Shown: positions 26,200-35,607 of the stretch, one piece after another
Numbering within the stretch: the first letter of the stretch is position 1
Layout: each line of letters begins with the position of its first letter
Assembly (NCBI GenBank): GCA_965248605.1
Contig: CBDFJV010000007.1
Coordinates: forward strand, 1 to 64,000
Origin: CAUZJF01 sp965248605
GTDB taxonomy: Bacteria; Chloroflexota; Dehalococcoidia; Lucifugimonadales; CAUZJF01
Direction: 5' to 3'
Length of the DNA stretch: 64,000 nt
Translations under genes and position numbers: made by a program
The notes under the pieces: generated by a model
What the model was told of the DNA's origin: nothing
Seen by the model: the letters and a program-made list of their open reading frames with translations, nothing else
The model's database searches: none

Positions 26200-27024
26200 C
26201 TAGCCCGCGCCTATGTCCCCTCGCTCCGACGCTTCGACTTTCGTCTTTTCCTCTTCCTTGTTGTGCCACCTGAAGAAGGCGACGATTATCAGTACCAGGA
26301 AGATCGCCCCACCGCCCATCTTCATGATGACTCCGCCGATCTGCTGGTCCGCGAGAGCCGCAACGCTCCAGATCCTCGGCGCCTCCGCGTACCACTCATA
26401 CAGCGGTGCTCTCGAGAAGGTTATAGGCGCGAACACGATAAGCTGGGCAATAGACAGCAAGAATAGGTACATCATTTGGAGTGGGTAACTGAGACGCGGT
26501 AGCTCGGGCATATTGCTGGTGATCGGCCACCACATGATGACAGCGGTGCTCATGAACAACAGATGCTCGCCGATGTGGACCAGATGGTTGGTCACCGACA
26601 GGTTGTAGAGACCGGGGAGGTGCCATAGCGCGAACATCGCGTTGAAAATGAGGAACGCCAGAACCGGATGTGTGATTAGCTTGGCCGCCCGGAATGCCAC
26701 GTCTGGTCGGAGTAGAGGGCGTATCAACCAGTCCGGTGTCCCGACTATCAGTAAGGGTGGCGCTATGAGGGTCAGCAGCACGTGCTGCAGCATGTGGGCG
26801 CTGAACAGGTAGCTGTCGCTCAGCTCGTGCAGTGGCGAGAGCAGCGAAACGAAGATGACCAACACGCCGAGCGTGAAGGTCGCTATCTGGCGGGGATCCG
26901 TTCGATCGGCCAGGTTGTATCGCTCTCTGATAGGGCCGACGCCTAGCAGGTAGATGCCTTCGAGAATCGACAGCCCGATTATTACATCAGGGTGGCCATG
27001 CCAGTGAGTCCAGATACTCTCCAA
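26200..27024 (-). CDS. ctaG: Cytochrome c oxidase assembly protein CtaG (Caa3 type)
   Basis: A 274-residue membrane protein with about seven hydrophobic segments and family-typical motifs: FSAHMLQHVLL near residue 94, FALWHLPGLYN near residue 131 and HIGEHLLFM. This Caa3_CtaG family is linked to copper delivery or assembly of oxidases. It lies between subunit IV and the SCO gene. Confidence 0.85.
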   Translation of the reverse strand: MESIWTHWHGHPDVIIGLSILEGIYLLGVGPIRERYNLADRTDPRQIATFTLGVLVIFVSLLSPLHELSDSYLFSAHMLQHVLLTLIAPPLLIVGTPDWLIRPLLRPDVAFRAAKLITHPVLAFLIFNAMFALWHLPGLYNLSVTNHLVHIGEHLLFMSTAVIMWWPITSNMPELPRLSYPLQMMYLFLLSIAQLIVFAPITFSRAPLYEWYAEAPRIWSVAALADQQIGGVIMKMGGGAIFLVLIIVAFFRWHNKEEEKTKVEASERGDIGAG

Positions 27025-27048
27025 GATCTCTAGCTCCTTCTGGACGAC

Positions 27049-27369
27049 CTAGATGAAAACCCTGAACAGGACGAGCAACGAGATGAACACCAGAATGGCG
27101 AGCAGCAGCCCGCCTACGAAGAAGCCGGAGAACAGCCGCGCGTCGTACCTGAGATGCATGTAAAACATAGCCACCAGGCTGAACTTGGCCGCGGAAAGGA
27201 CTATCAATATCGGGATTATTCCATGCCCTATGACCTCGATGTAGAAAATGCCTACCTCTATCGCCGTGATAATCGATAGGCCCATGGCGACCTTGAAGTA
27301 GGTCAGTGGTGTCGGGTGACCAGTATGTGCGGTCCCCGTCCCGGTATGTCCGTGAGTCTCCTCTGCCAT
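27049..27369 (-). CDS. Cytochrome c oxidase subunit IV
   Basis: A 106-residue protein with a His/Gly/Thr-rich N terminus and three hydrophobic helices. AKFSLVAMFYMHLRYD in the second helix region is the signature of the prokaryotic COX4 family. It probably stabilises the subunit I-III complex. It starts with ATG at 27369. Confidence 0.88.
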   Translation of the reverse strand: MAEETHGHTGTGTAHTGHPTPLTYFKVAMGLSIITAIEVGIFYIEVIGHGIIPILIVLSAAKFSLVAMFYMHLRYDARLFSGFFVGGLLLAILVFISLLVLFRVFI

Positions 27370-27518
27370 ATGGTCTCCTACCGAAGTTCAGTCACGTCAT
27401 TCTGAACGAAGTGAAGCATCCGGGGTGGATTGGATCGTCAGTTCACATTGAAGGAAAACAGGCCCATCCCCAGGTTCTTCGTCGAGGCTCCTCAGAACCA
27501 CAGGTCCTTGTCCACTCC
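27370..27518. repeat. Spacer with a dispersed-repeat-like block
   Basis: A 149-bp gap inside the oxidase operon containing TCATTCTGAACGAAGTGAAG (27399-27418), which resembles a short interspersed repeat often seen between genes in such genomes. The family assignment is from memory. No gene was seen. Confidence 0.35.
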
Positions 27519-28241
27519 CTAGATGCCGGGGAATACACCGAACAGGTAAATAACCGTGAAAATGACGATCCATACGACGTCCACGAAGTGCCAGTAAAGC
27601 GCCGCCAGGTCCAGGTCGAGGTTGGTCTCCGGTCTGACACCTCCTCGAAACGAGTAGAAGAACAGGGAGAGCAGCCATATCACGCCCAGAGTGACGTGGG
27701 CCCCGTGGAACCCCGTCAGCGTGAAGAACGTCGTGCCGAAGAGGTTCGTCCTCGGAGTCAGGCCGTGCTGCTCTTCGACCACGACGTCATCGCTGGTGCA
27801 CTGATCGATGAACGTCTTCTCATACTCAGTAAGCTCCGACAAGGAGTCCGTACACTTGAAGTGGACCTCGTGGTTCGCAAATTCTCTGAACTCGAAGACC
27901 TGGAACGCCAGGAAGGTCATCCCCAGGATGGCCGTCGAGAACAGCCATATGCGGAACGTCTTCATGCTTCCTCTGGTCAACGCCGCATACGCCAACACCA
28001 TGCTCATACTGCTCATCAGGAGCACGAAGGTGCTTGTGGAGGTGACGGGGATGCTGAAGACGTCTTCCGGGAAAGGACCGACCTTGCTCTTTCCCTGGTA
28101 GACAAGGTAAGTACCGATCAAGGACCCGAAGAACATGCAGTCCGAGCCCAGGAACGCCCACATGAGGAGCTTGCGGTGATTCAGGCCCGTGGTCGTGTCT
28201 TCGTGCTCAGCTTCGTGAGCTATGGGAGGTGCGTGCGCCAA
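27519..28241 (-). CDS. ctaE: Cytochrome c oxidase subunit III
   Basis: A 240-residue membrane protein with about seven helices, HRKLLMWAFLGSDCMFFGSL near the N terminus and the FHGAHVTLGVIWLL motif near residue 180. Between helices there is an extra hydrophilic loop (residues about 110-160). It starts with TTG after GGAG and follows ctaD by 21 bases. Confidence 0.92.
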   Translation of the reverse strand: MAHAPPIAHEAEHEDTTTGLNHRKLLMWAFLGSDCMFFGSLIGTYLVYQGKSKVGPFPEDVFSIPVTSTSTFVLLMSSMSMVLAYAALTRGSMKTFRIWLFSTAILGMTFLAFQVFEFREFANHEVHFKCTDSLSELTEYEKTFIDQCTSDDVVVEEQHGLTPRTNLFGTTFFTLTGFHGAHVTLGVIWLLSLFFYSFRGGVRPETNLDLDLAALYWHFVDVVWIVIFTVIYLFGVFPGI

Positions 28242-28262
28242 ACAGGGATCTCCGTCCGTGGG

Positions 28263-30125
28263 TTAGTATTCTGACGCCCCGTCCGGCTCGTTTACAGGCT
28301 CGAATGACCAGGCATAAACCGAGACCATGGTAATCGCCCCGCCGATGGCGGCGACCGCTATCCCAGCCAATGAAGAGGTATAGATAAGGCCATATCCGCC
28401 GATCAAAAGCCCAACCGACGAAAGCAGCGGCCAGTACGACGCCTGCGGGAGATGAATCGAGTGCTCATCATCCTCGCCGGAACCTCCGGCGACGGGCACT
28501 GAATGCACTCCTTCACGCTTCTGCGCCCAGAAGGGGTCTCGGCCGTGGACCGTTGGGATCTGCGCAAAGTTGTACTCGGGAGGCGGTGATGGGATCGACC
28601 ACTCCAGCGTCCTGCCGTCCCAGGGGTCTGCACCCGCCTCCTCCCCTTGTCTCGCGCTCCGCACCAGGTTGACTAAGAACACCAGTACTCCGAGAGCGAT
28701 AAGGGCGGCCCCGCCTGAGGAAACGGCATTCCAGGTGTTCCAGCCCATCTCCGCGTCGTAGGTATAGATGCGGCGAGGCATCCCATCGAGCCCCGTAAAG
28801 TGCATTGGGAAGAACGTTAGGTTCATCCCGATGAAGACCAGCCAGAAGTTAAGTTTGCCAAGGCCTTCGTTCATCATGCGGCCGGAGATCTTGGGGAACC
28901 AGTAGTAGATGCCCGACCCCAGCGCCATTAGGCTGCCGCCGAATAGAACATAGTGGAGATGGGCCACGATGAAGTAGGTGTCTTGTTGCTGCGCGTCCGA
29001 AGCAGCCGACGAGTGCATCACGCCGCTAAGGCCGCCGATGATGAAGAGGAAGATGAACCCGATGGCGAAAAGCATCGGAGTCCTCAGGTCGATAGAGCCC
29101 TTCCACAGTGTGCCCATCCAGTTGAATATCTTGACACCCGTAGGCACGGCGATGGCCATCGTCGTCAACGCGAAGACGGAGTTGACGACCGGACCCAGGC
29201 CGACCGTGAACATGTGATGGCTCCAGACCATCCACCCCATGAAGCCGATGATGACCCCGGAGAGGACGACGACGGGGTATCCAAAGAGGGGCTTCTTGGA
29301 GAACGTAGGTATGACCTCCGAGACTATCCCCATCGCCGGCAGAATCAAGATATAGACCTCGGGGTGGCCGAAGATCCAAAAGAGGTGCTGCCACAGTACC
29401 GGGCTGGCGCCTGCGGCAGGGACGAAGAAGTTGGCGCCGAACAAGCGATCGAACATCAGTTCGATCAATGCCACGGTAATGACCGGGAACGCCAGGATCA
29501 GCAGGAACGACGTCACAAGTGTCATCCATGTGAACATAGGCATGCGCATGAGCGACATTCCGGGCGCGCGCATGTTGACGATGGTCACGATGAAGTTGAA
29601 CGCGGCGGCAAGCGACGCGATGCCGAGTATCTGCAGGCTGAGTATCCAGAAGTCGATGCCGTGGCCGGGGTTGTAGGTCTCACCGGTGATCGGAGAGTAG
29701 CCGAACCACCCTGCGTTTGGGGCACCGCCGAGCAACCAACTCCCCTTTAGCATGATCGCGCCGGCCAGGAACGTCCAATAGCTGAAGGCGTTCAGCCGAG
29801 GGAACGCGACGTCTCTCGCGCCGATCTGTAGCGGAATAATGTAGTTGAAGAACGCCGCTCCCATCGGCATGATCGCCAGGAAGATCATCGTCGTCCCGTG
29901 CATGGTAAACAGCTGATTGAACAACTCGGGACTTACGAGATCGTTCTCTGGGACCGCTAGCTGGGCGCGTATGTAGAGGGCCTCTAGACCTCCGGTCAGG
30001 AACAAAATAAAGGCCGTCACCCCATAGAGAATGCCGATCCTCTTGTGGTCGATGGTAGTGAGCCAACCCCAGACCCCGGTAGGGTGCAAGGGCCGGCTCG
30101 GGAGAGGAATCGCCAGCGACGTCAC
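28263..30125 (-). CDS. ctaD: Cytochrome c oxidase subunit I
   Basis: A 620-residue heme-copper oxidase subunit. Ligands visible are the His in TMHGTTMIF (low-spin heme), WQHLFWIFGHPEVYILILP with the cross-linked His-Tyr pair, SHHMF (CuB), and HLHYVLFG for the heme pair. The HPEVY form marks an A-type oxidase. The C terminus carries an extra linker and two further hydrophobic helices (residues about 555-605), as in subunits extended by a subunit IV-like part. GTG start. Confidence 0.96.
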   Translation of the reverse strand: MTSLAIPLPSRPLHPTGVWGWLTTIDHKRIGILYGVTAFILFLTGGLEALYIRAQLAVPENDLVSPELFNQLFTMHGTTMIFLAIMPMGAAFFNYIIPLQIGARDVAFPRLNAFSYWTFLAGAIMLKGSWLLGGAPNAGWFGYSPITGETYNPGHGIDFWILSLQILGIASLAAAFNFIVTIVNMRAPGMSLMRMPMFTWMTLVTSFLLILAFPVITVALIELMFDRLFGANFFVPAAGASPVLWQHLFWIFGHPEVYILILPAMGIVSEVIPTFSKKPLFGYPVVVLSGVIIGFMGWMVWSHHMFTVGLGPVVNSVFALTTMAIAVPTGVKIFNWMGTLWKGSIDLRTPMLFAIGFIFLFIIGGLSGVMHSSAASDAQQQDTYFIVAHLHYVLFGGSLMALGSGIYYWFPKISGRMMNEGLGKLNFWLVFIGMNLTFFPMHFTGLDGMPRRIYTYDAEMGWNTWNAVSSGGAALIALGVLVFLVNLVRSARQGEEAGADPWDGRTLEWSIPSPPPEYNFAQIPTVHGRDPFWAQKREGVHSVPVAGGSGEDDEHSIHLPQASYWPLLSSVGLLIGGYGLIYTSSLAGIAVAAIGGAITMVSVYAWSFEPVNEPDGASEY

Positions 30126-30205
30126 AGTTGGCCTCCGAGAGGGCGGCTATAGCAGGAGGGTGTCGAAAACAGGCGGCTATTATACGTCACTCGAACTACG
30201 CTCCA

Positions 30206-31291
30206 CTAGTCGAGGCCTCTAAGGTAGGCTACTAGCGCCGATATTTCGGACTCTTTCAGTTTCTTTTGCGGGTCATTGTAGACGGCCGCGTCCGTAAACA
30301 TGACGTTGCCCGGCTTAACGTCGTTGGGGTCCGTCAGCCACGCGCGGAGATTGTCCTGGGTGTTCTCTTGAATTCCCGCGCTGATATGAGTACGCCGTGC
30401 CAGGTGGGTCAGGTTCGGCCCCTTGGTACCCTTGGCCTTCCTGGACCCGTCCACAGTGTGACAAGCCCAGCATTCGCCGGCGCCCTCGAATAGCGCCTGC
30501 CCTTCGACCGCGAGGGGCTCGACCGGCGCATCCGCCGGCGCCGCCTCTGAGGCCAACCAGCGATCGAAGTCGGCTCTAGGTTCCGCGATCACCCTAAAGC
30601 GCATCAGCGCGTGCACGATGCCGCAGAATTCGGCACACTGTCCCAGGTAAACGTCGGGCTCGTCGGCCTTTATCCACATGGTGTTGGGGTTGTTGGGGAT
30701 TACGTCCACCTTGCCCGCCAGCTTCGGGATCCAGAAGCTGTGGATCACGTCCTTGGAATCGAGGTTGATGTTAACTACCTCGTCTACGGGAATGTGCAAT
30801 TCGTTGGCTGTAACGACAACCTCACCGGGGTCGTCCGGATGAGGGTATCGGAACTCCCACCACCACTGGTGCCCGACGACATCGACGGTCAGAGCGCCAG
30901 GCTCGGGAGAGTTTGCGTTGTCGAATATCGTTATTACAGTCGGGACGGCGACGACGGCCAGCACCAAAGCCGGCAGGATAGTCCAGCCGATTTCCAGCGG
31001 TGTATTGCCATGGAACTGAGGCGGGTCTGCGTCGCCGGGCCTACGCCTGAAGCGGATTATGGTGTAGAGCAACACGCCACCGACCGTAACGAATACGAAC
31101 GCGGCGGCGCCGAATATCCAGTAGAAAAGTGTGAGCTGGGAGCGAGCTACCGGCCCAGAGGTGTCGAACGTCGACTGCGGGTGATCGGGGGCTACTACCG
31201 CAGCATCCCCACATGCGCCGAGCAGCACCAGAAACGGCAAGAAAGCAACCGCACCCAGGTAATATACGAGGTGCCGGTTGGACTTAGGCAT
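30206..31291 (-). CDS. ctaC: Cytochrome c oxidase subunit II with fused cytochrome c domain
   Basis: A 361-residue protein from the ATG at 31291. A lipoprotein-like signal (LLGACGD) and two membrane helices are followed by the cupredoxin domain with VVGHQWWWEF and the CuA motif GQCAEFCGIVHALM. A C-terminal cytochrome c has heme motif CWACH and a distal Met in GNVMF. This caa3-type arrangement lets the subunit accept electrons directly from a soluble carrier. An in-frame upstream extension to 31417 is not needed. Confidence 0.94.
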   Translation of the reverse strand: MPKSNRHLVYYLGAVAFLPFLVLLGACGDAAVVAPDHPQSTFDTSGPVARSQLTLFYWIFGAAAFVFVTVGGVLLYTIIRFRRRPGDADPPQFHGNTPLEIGWTILPALVLAVVAVPTVITIFDNANSPEPGALTVDVVGHQWWWEFRYPHPDDPGEVVVTANELHIPVDEVVNINLDSKDVIHSFWIPKLAGKVDVIPNNPNTMWIKADEPDVYLGQCAEFCGIVHALMRFRVIAEPRADFDRWLASEAAPADAPVEPLAVEGQALFEGAGECWACHTVDGSRKAKGTKGPNLTHLARRTHISAGIQENTQDNLRAWLTDPNDVKPGNVMFTDAAVYNDPQKKLKESEISALVAYLRGLD

Positions 31292-31420
31292 CGGTTTCGG
31301 AGACTTCCTCCAGTTCAAACTCGGCGGCCGCTCGTGGGCATCGGTGTATGAATCTATCAAAGCGCTGGTTGGGCGGTCAAGGCTACGCGACCACTCGGTT
31401 CGGGAACTCGTGCCCACCTG

Positions 31421-32305
31421 CTACGAAACCATGCTCTCGATCATCATCGCCCCGAACAGGAGCGCGAGATAGAGCAGCGAGTACAGGTACATCCGCCTGG
31501 CTGCCCGAAGGCCGTCGGAGTTCACCAATCGAGCAGCCTGGTATATGAAAATTGCACCAAGGCAAGCTGCAGCCACGAAGTAAATCCACCCGACTGCGCT
31601 CGTCCAAGCGAACATCAAAGACACGGCGACCAGGGGAAGTGTGTAGAGAAAGATATAGCGCTTCGTCTCCCTGACGCTGGTGACGACCGGCAGCATGGGG
31701 ATCCCCGCCTTGGCGTAGTCGTCCTTGATCAGCAGCGCCAGTGCCCAGAAATGTGGGGGTGTCCACAGAAATATGATCGCAAACATATAAATGGCTGGGA
31801 CTTCTATCGCACCCGTAACGGCTGCCCAGCCGACCACGGGCGGGACCGATCCGGCGGCCCCGCCGATCACGATGTTCTGGGGAGTCGTCCGCTTGAGAGC
31901 CAGCGTGTAGACGATGATGTAGAAGAGCGTCCCGGAAAGCATTACGACGGCGCTGATCACGTTCGCCAGCGACGCGAGGACGACGAAGGCGATAACGTTG
32001 AGGGCGATGCCGAACGCCAGGGCATTCCCTGGAGGCACGCGTCCGCTCGCCACAGGCCGGTTCCGCGTCCTGGGCATCAACCCGTCGATGTCCCGCTCGA
32101 AGTAGTGGTTGAGGGCGTGGGCGCCGCCGGCGGCCAGCGACCCCGCGACCAGTACGAGCAGCACGACTGTCGGGTCCGGCGCGCCTTCGGCCGCGACGAA
32201 CATCGCGCCCAACGCCGTCAGAAGTAGCAGCGAGATGATGCGCGGCTTGGTGAGCGCCACGTAGTCTCTCAGCACGGTGTGCGATGCGGCTACCTGCGCG
32301 ATCAC
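31421..32305 (-). CDS. ctaB: Protoheme IX farnesyltransferase (heme O synthase)
   Basis: A 294-residue UbiA-family membrane protein with about nine helices. The first Asp-rich prenyl-diphosphate motif is NHYFERDID near residue 67 and the second is LIKDDYAKAGIPMLP near residue 190. It attaches farnesyl to heme B to make heme O. The GTG start overlaps the ctaA stop, so the two steps of heme A synthesis are coupled. Confidence 0.94.
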   Translation of the reverse strand: MIAQVAASHTVLRDYVALTKPRIISLLLLTALGAMFVAAEGAPDPTVVLLVLVAGSLAAGGAHALNHYFERDIDGLMPRTRNRPVASGRVPPGNALAFGIALNVIAFVVLASLANVISAVVMLSGTLFYIIVYTLALKRTTPQNIVIGGAAGSVPPVVGWAAVTGAIEVPAIYMFAIIFLWTPPHFWALALLIKDDYAKAGIPMLPVVTSVRETKRYIFLYTLPLVAVSLMFAWTSAVGWIYFVAAACLGAIFIYQAARLVNSDGLRAARRMYLYSLLYLALLFGAMMIESMVS

Positions 32306-33288
32306 GATGTCACCACCCCTAGCTCAGGCACCCGCGCCCGTTCGCCGGACGCCCGATTGTGGGCGACGCGATCGGGAACGAATGTCAGTCCCGCCAGCCA
32401 AACCACCGCGGACCAGAGTAAGGTGGCACCGACGAGGTGTAGCGCCTTGAGCACCGTCTCGAATGTCGTCCAAACAGTCAAGGCGCCGAGTAACACTTGA
32501 GCCAAAAAAACGGCCGCAACCGCTGCCGCGGCCCAACGCAGGTGGGGGCCTTCGGGCCTATGTGACCACGCCGCCACAACGGTCGCCGCCAACACCAGTC
32601 CCACTATACCGGTCAGAAACCGGTGCGCCATATGAACAAACTGAGGCTCGGCGGTCGGTAGGACGTCCCCCTGGCAGAGAGGCCACGTTATGCAGGCGGC
32701 TCCGTATCCGTTGCCGACCATGTAGGACCCCGACAAGACAACGACGAAAGTGCCGATCAGGCTGAGGACAATCAGAATTGTGAACCGACCGTCGTCCCTC
32801 AACGGCACCTGCTGCCGGCGGTGTGGTTGCGTGACGTGTCCTGCCGCCACCGTGGCGATGATCATCAAGGCCACCACGGTCTCGGCGATGGTCAGGTGCA
32901 GAAGGACGATCCACCACTCGAGCTCTGTGAGCACGGCGGCCCCGCCAAGTCCGCCTGCGACCAGGACAAGCGCCAGAGCCGCCGTCGAGGGCCACAGGAT
33001 CAGGCTGTCTGACCGAAACGACCGCCACGCGAATATCGTCGCAACCAACACTACGACTCCGAGGACGCTCGCGGAAAGCCTGTGGGAGTACTCAATTAGG
33101 GTGTGGAACTCGAACGGCGGAACCAGTTGACCGTGGCACAGCGGCCAGTCGGGACAGCCGAGGCCAGAGTCCGTGACCCGCACTATGCCTCCCAGCGCAA
33201 TCTGCACGACCGAAGCGACAACCGCCGCGACTCCGACGATGAGGAACGCCGTGCGTCCCGTGACACCCAATTCCGACTCTGTGCTCAC
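32302..33288 (-). CDS. ctaA: Heme A synthase
   Basis: A membrane protein of about 328 residues with eight hydrophobic helices. GLGCPDWPLCHG near residue 44 and ACITWPLCQGD form the paired Cys loops typical of CtaA. Conserved His positions are in IEYSHRLSA and HMAHRFLTG. It converts heme O to heme A for the oxidase. I choose the GTG at 33288 (reading STESELG) because an AGGA lies upstream and it leaves a normal short N terminus; the frame is open to 33360. Confidence 0.92.
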   Translation of the reverse strand: MSTESELGVTGRTAFLIVGVAAVVASVVQIALGGIVRVTDSGLGCPDWPLCHGQLVPPFEFHTLIEYSHRLSASVLGVVVLVATIFAWRSFRSDSLILWPSTAALALVLVAGGLGGAAVLTELEWWIVLLHLTIAETVVALMIIATVAAGHVTQPHRRQQVPLRDDGRFTILIVLSLIGTFVVVLSGSYMVGNGYGAACITWPLCQGDVLPTAEPQFVHMAHRFLTGIVGLVLAATVVAAWSHRPEGPHLRWAAAAVAAVFLAQVLLGALTVWTTFETVLKALHLVGATLLWSAVVWLAGLTFVPDRVAHNRASGERARVPELGVVTS

Positions 33289-33481
33289 CCGATAGCGTCC
33301 TATCCTCAGCCTATTCGTGAAATCTCTCACAACTTTAGCATGAGTCAGGAACGGTGTCACTCACTCTTGGCGTCCGTCAGCGGCGTGCCCGAAGGGTGCG
33401 TTCTGCTTGACGCTAAGAAGCGCCCGAACCTACAATTGTTTGCGCCGCCGCGCCGCAGTGCGCGATTGGTTCTGCAGGTCC

Positions 33482-33557
<76 letters not shown>

Positions 33558-33711
33558 ACCCCTTTATAGACGGGCGCACGGCCCTCACCGGGCGTGCCGT
33601 TCGCATCGAGTCCCGTTGGGCCGGTGGTTTGTCGTGGAGCTACTGACATTCGGGAACTTCTCATCGATTCGGCGATCAGAACTCTAGCCGCCCGAAGCGG
33701 AACCAGGAGTT

Positions 33712-35607
33712 CTAGTAGGGCCCAGGCATCTGGTACCGGATTTGGATTGCGCCTATGTGACTAAACGTTGCCAAGGAATCTCTCGTGCAGACTACTCCGT
33801 AGGCGTATATCGAAGCGTTGATGGGATTAAGGATGATGGTCGTATCTTCTGTGGTCCAACCCCAACCTACGCTGGAGCGCGCAACGGTGGCCATGGTGTT
33901 ACCCCTGTTGTTGGTGCCTCGACGTAGTTCGCACGTAATCGTCCCGGAAACGCTAAACGCGTGAACCCGAAAGCCCGTAACAGTGGCGCCATTGGGGAGA
34001 TTCACGCTCCAATAGGCGTAGGTGTCGGATGGCCCGTCACCCAGGCGGCAAAAGAAGGGGCTATTCGCGGGCGTGGTCACCAAATTCGAGCCCTGGCACT
34101 GGGAGCCCGCGATCATAAGGTATTTGGTCTGCGACGTGGAGTAGGTGAAGTCTTCCGCATTCACTTCTCCGGCGACATCGAGCATTGCTGTGGGACGCTT
34201 GGTGCCAATTCCGACATTCCATTCCGAATTACTGTTGATTAAGAGACCGGCGTCCAGCATATCGATTTCGTTACCATCAATAACAAGATTCAGTCTATTG
34301 TTCAGTCCTGTGATTCTCAACGCCGCGTTCGCAGCGTCGTTCTCGCCTTTAACGATGTGGAGCAGGGCGGCCGGCTTGGTCGTTCCAACTCCAACACCCC
34401 CTGGACCGGGCTCAACAAATAACGTGCCGTTGTCTATCGTGATGGAATTGGGCACCTCTGAGTCTGAGTCTGGTGCGTCGTCGTCGATTGTGCAGCCTTC
34501 CGCATTTCCTAGAGCATCTACTCCTCTTGCGTATCTACCGAAGCCGCAGTCTGAGCCGTCCGCCGCGAGCGCCGTTGCAGTCGCCGCGTTTCCGCTTATG
34601 TCGTCGCCGACTGATGTGCAGAATTCCGCATTCCCCCGAGCGTCTACTCCTCTTGCGTACCTCCCAGCGGCACAGTTGAAGCCGTTCGCCTCGAGCGCGG
34701 TTGCAGTCGCTGCGTTTCCGCTTATGTCGTCGCCGACTGATGTGCAGAATTCCGCATTCCCCCGAGTGTCTACTCCTCTTGGGTAGCTCCCGACGGCACA
34801 GTTGAAGCCGTTCGCCTCGAGCGCGGTTGCAGTCGCTGCGTTTCCGCTTATGTCGTTGCTAAGGATCCCGCTCCCGGTTTCTGTAAACTGGGCGGCATCG
34901 ACTGCCCCGAATGTGACACTATCGGTCGTTCTTAGATTTTGGTCCATTGCGAACAGCTCAGCGGGCCCTTGACCCGTGTCGATTGTTGTGACTCCAGTCA
35001 CGCTGCCCTCAATCGTGACATCGCCGACAACGTGAAGCTTGGCGGCTGGAGCCGTCGTCCCGATACCCACCGAGTTGGTCATATTGTCGACAAACAGGGT
35101 CCCTGAGTCGACGTCAAGGTTCGTACCCAGAGACAGAGTGATCGATCCATCACCATAGTTCGTCGTCGCTCCCGCTATGAACTCACCGCTGGCGTGGACA
35201 TTCCCCAAGACGTCCAATGTTTGAGCCGGATCGGCCGTTCCGATGCCAACATTTCCTACTAGTCCGGTGTACATGTCAGAACCGGAGATTATCCAGCCGG
35301 CATCTCGGTCACCTGCTTCCTGGCATTCAACGGTTCCGTCGTCATTGATTAACCTGATGCTGCTCCCTTCGTCGCATGAATCCGCGACCCGCTTTTGCAG
35401 GAATTTAGTATCAGCTGTTAGCGTGACGTTTCCAGCCGTTCCTCCGCTCTGGAGCCCCCCTCCCGATATGATTTGCGTGATGTAACCGGTGTCGTCGCCG
35501 CAGCGGATGGCTCCATCCGCTTCTATGCCTGTGACGTGTTGCTTGGCACCACATCCGCCGTAAAAGAAGTTTGAGCCGGTATTATCGAAAAGGCGTTTGA
35601 GTCTAAG
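33712..35607 (-). pseudogene. Tail-fibre/adhesin-like repeat protein, N terminus cut by IS1380 copy B
   Basis: The longest ATG-started frame is 520 residues (from 35274), but the same frame is open and coding-like up to the element edge at 35607. The protein has several VGIGT-x-P-x-x-x-LDV/LHV motifs, as in phage tail fibres and large bacterial surface proteins, and three tandem 40-residue units (DISGNAATATAL...GNAEFC). A jelly-roll-like C-terminal part follows. No signal or start codon remains, and joining the sequence across the IS gives an in-frame stop, so the gene start is lost. It is probably an exposed structural protein. Confidence 0.6.
34490..34860 (-). repeat. 120-bp tandem repeats inside the tail-fibre-like gene
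   Basis: Three consecutive units of 120 bp encode DISGNAATATAL, a Cys-containing FNC/SDC-x-x-GxYxRGVD segment and GNAEFC/GNAEGC. Two are nearly identical, the third diverged. Such arrays can change length by recombination. Confidence 0.75.

Noticed and set aside
27306..28274. Plus-strand ORF of 322 aa opposite the oxidase subunit III and IV genes
   Set aside because: It is a shadow frame of conserved membrane protein genes with no hydrophobic pattern of its own. The same applies to 28953-29750 and 30611-31351.
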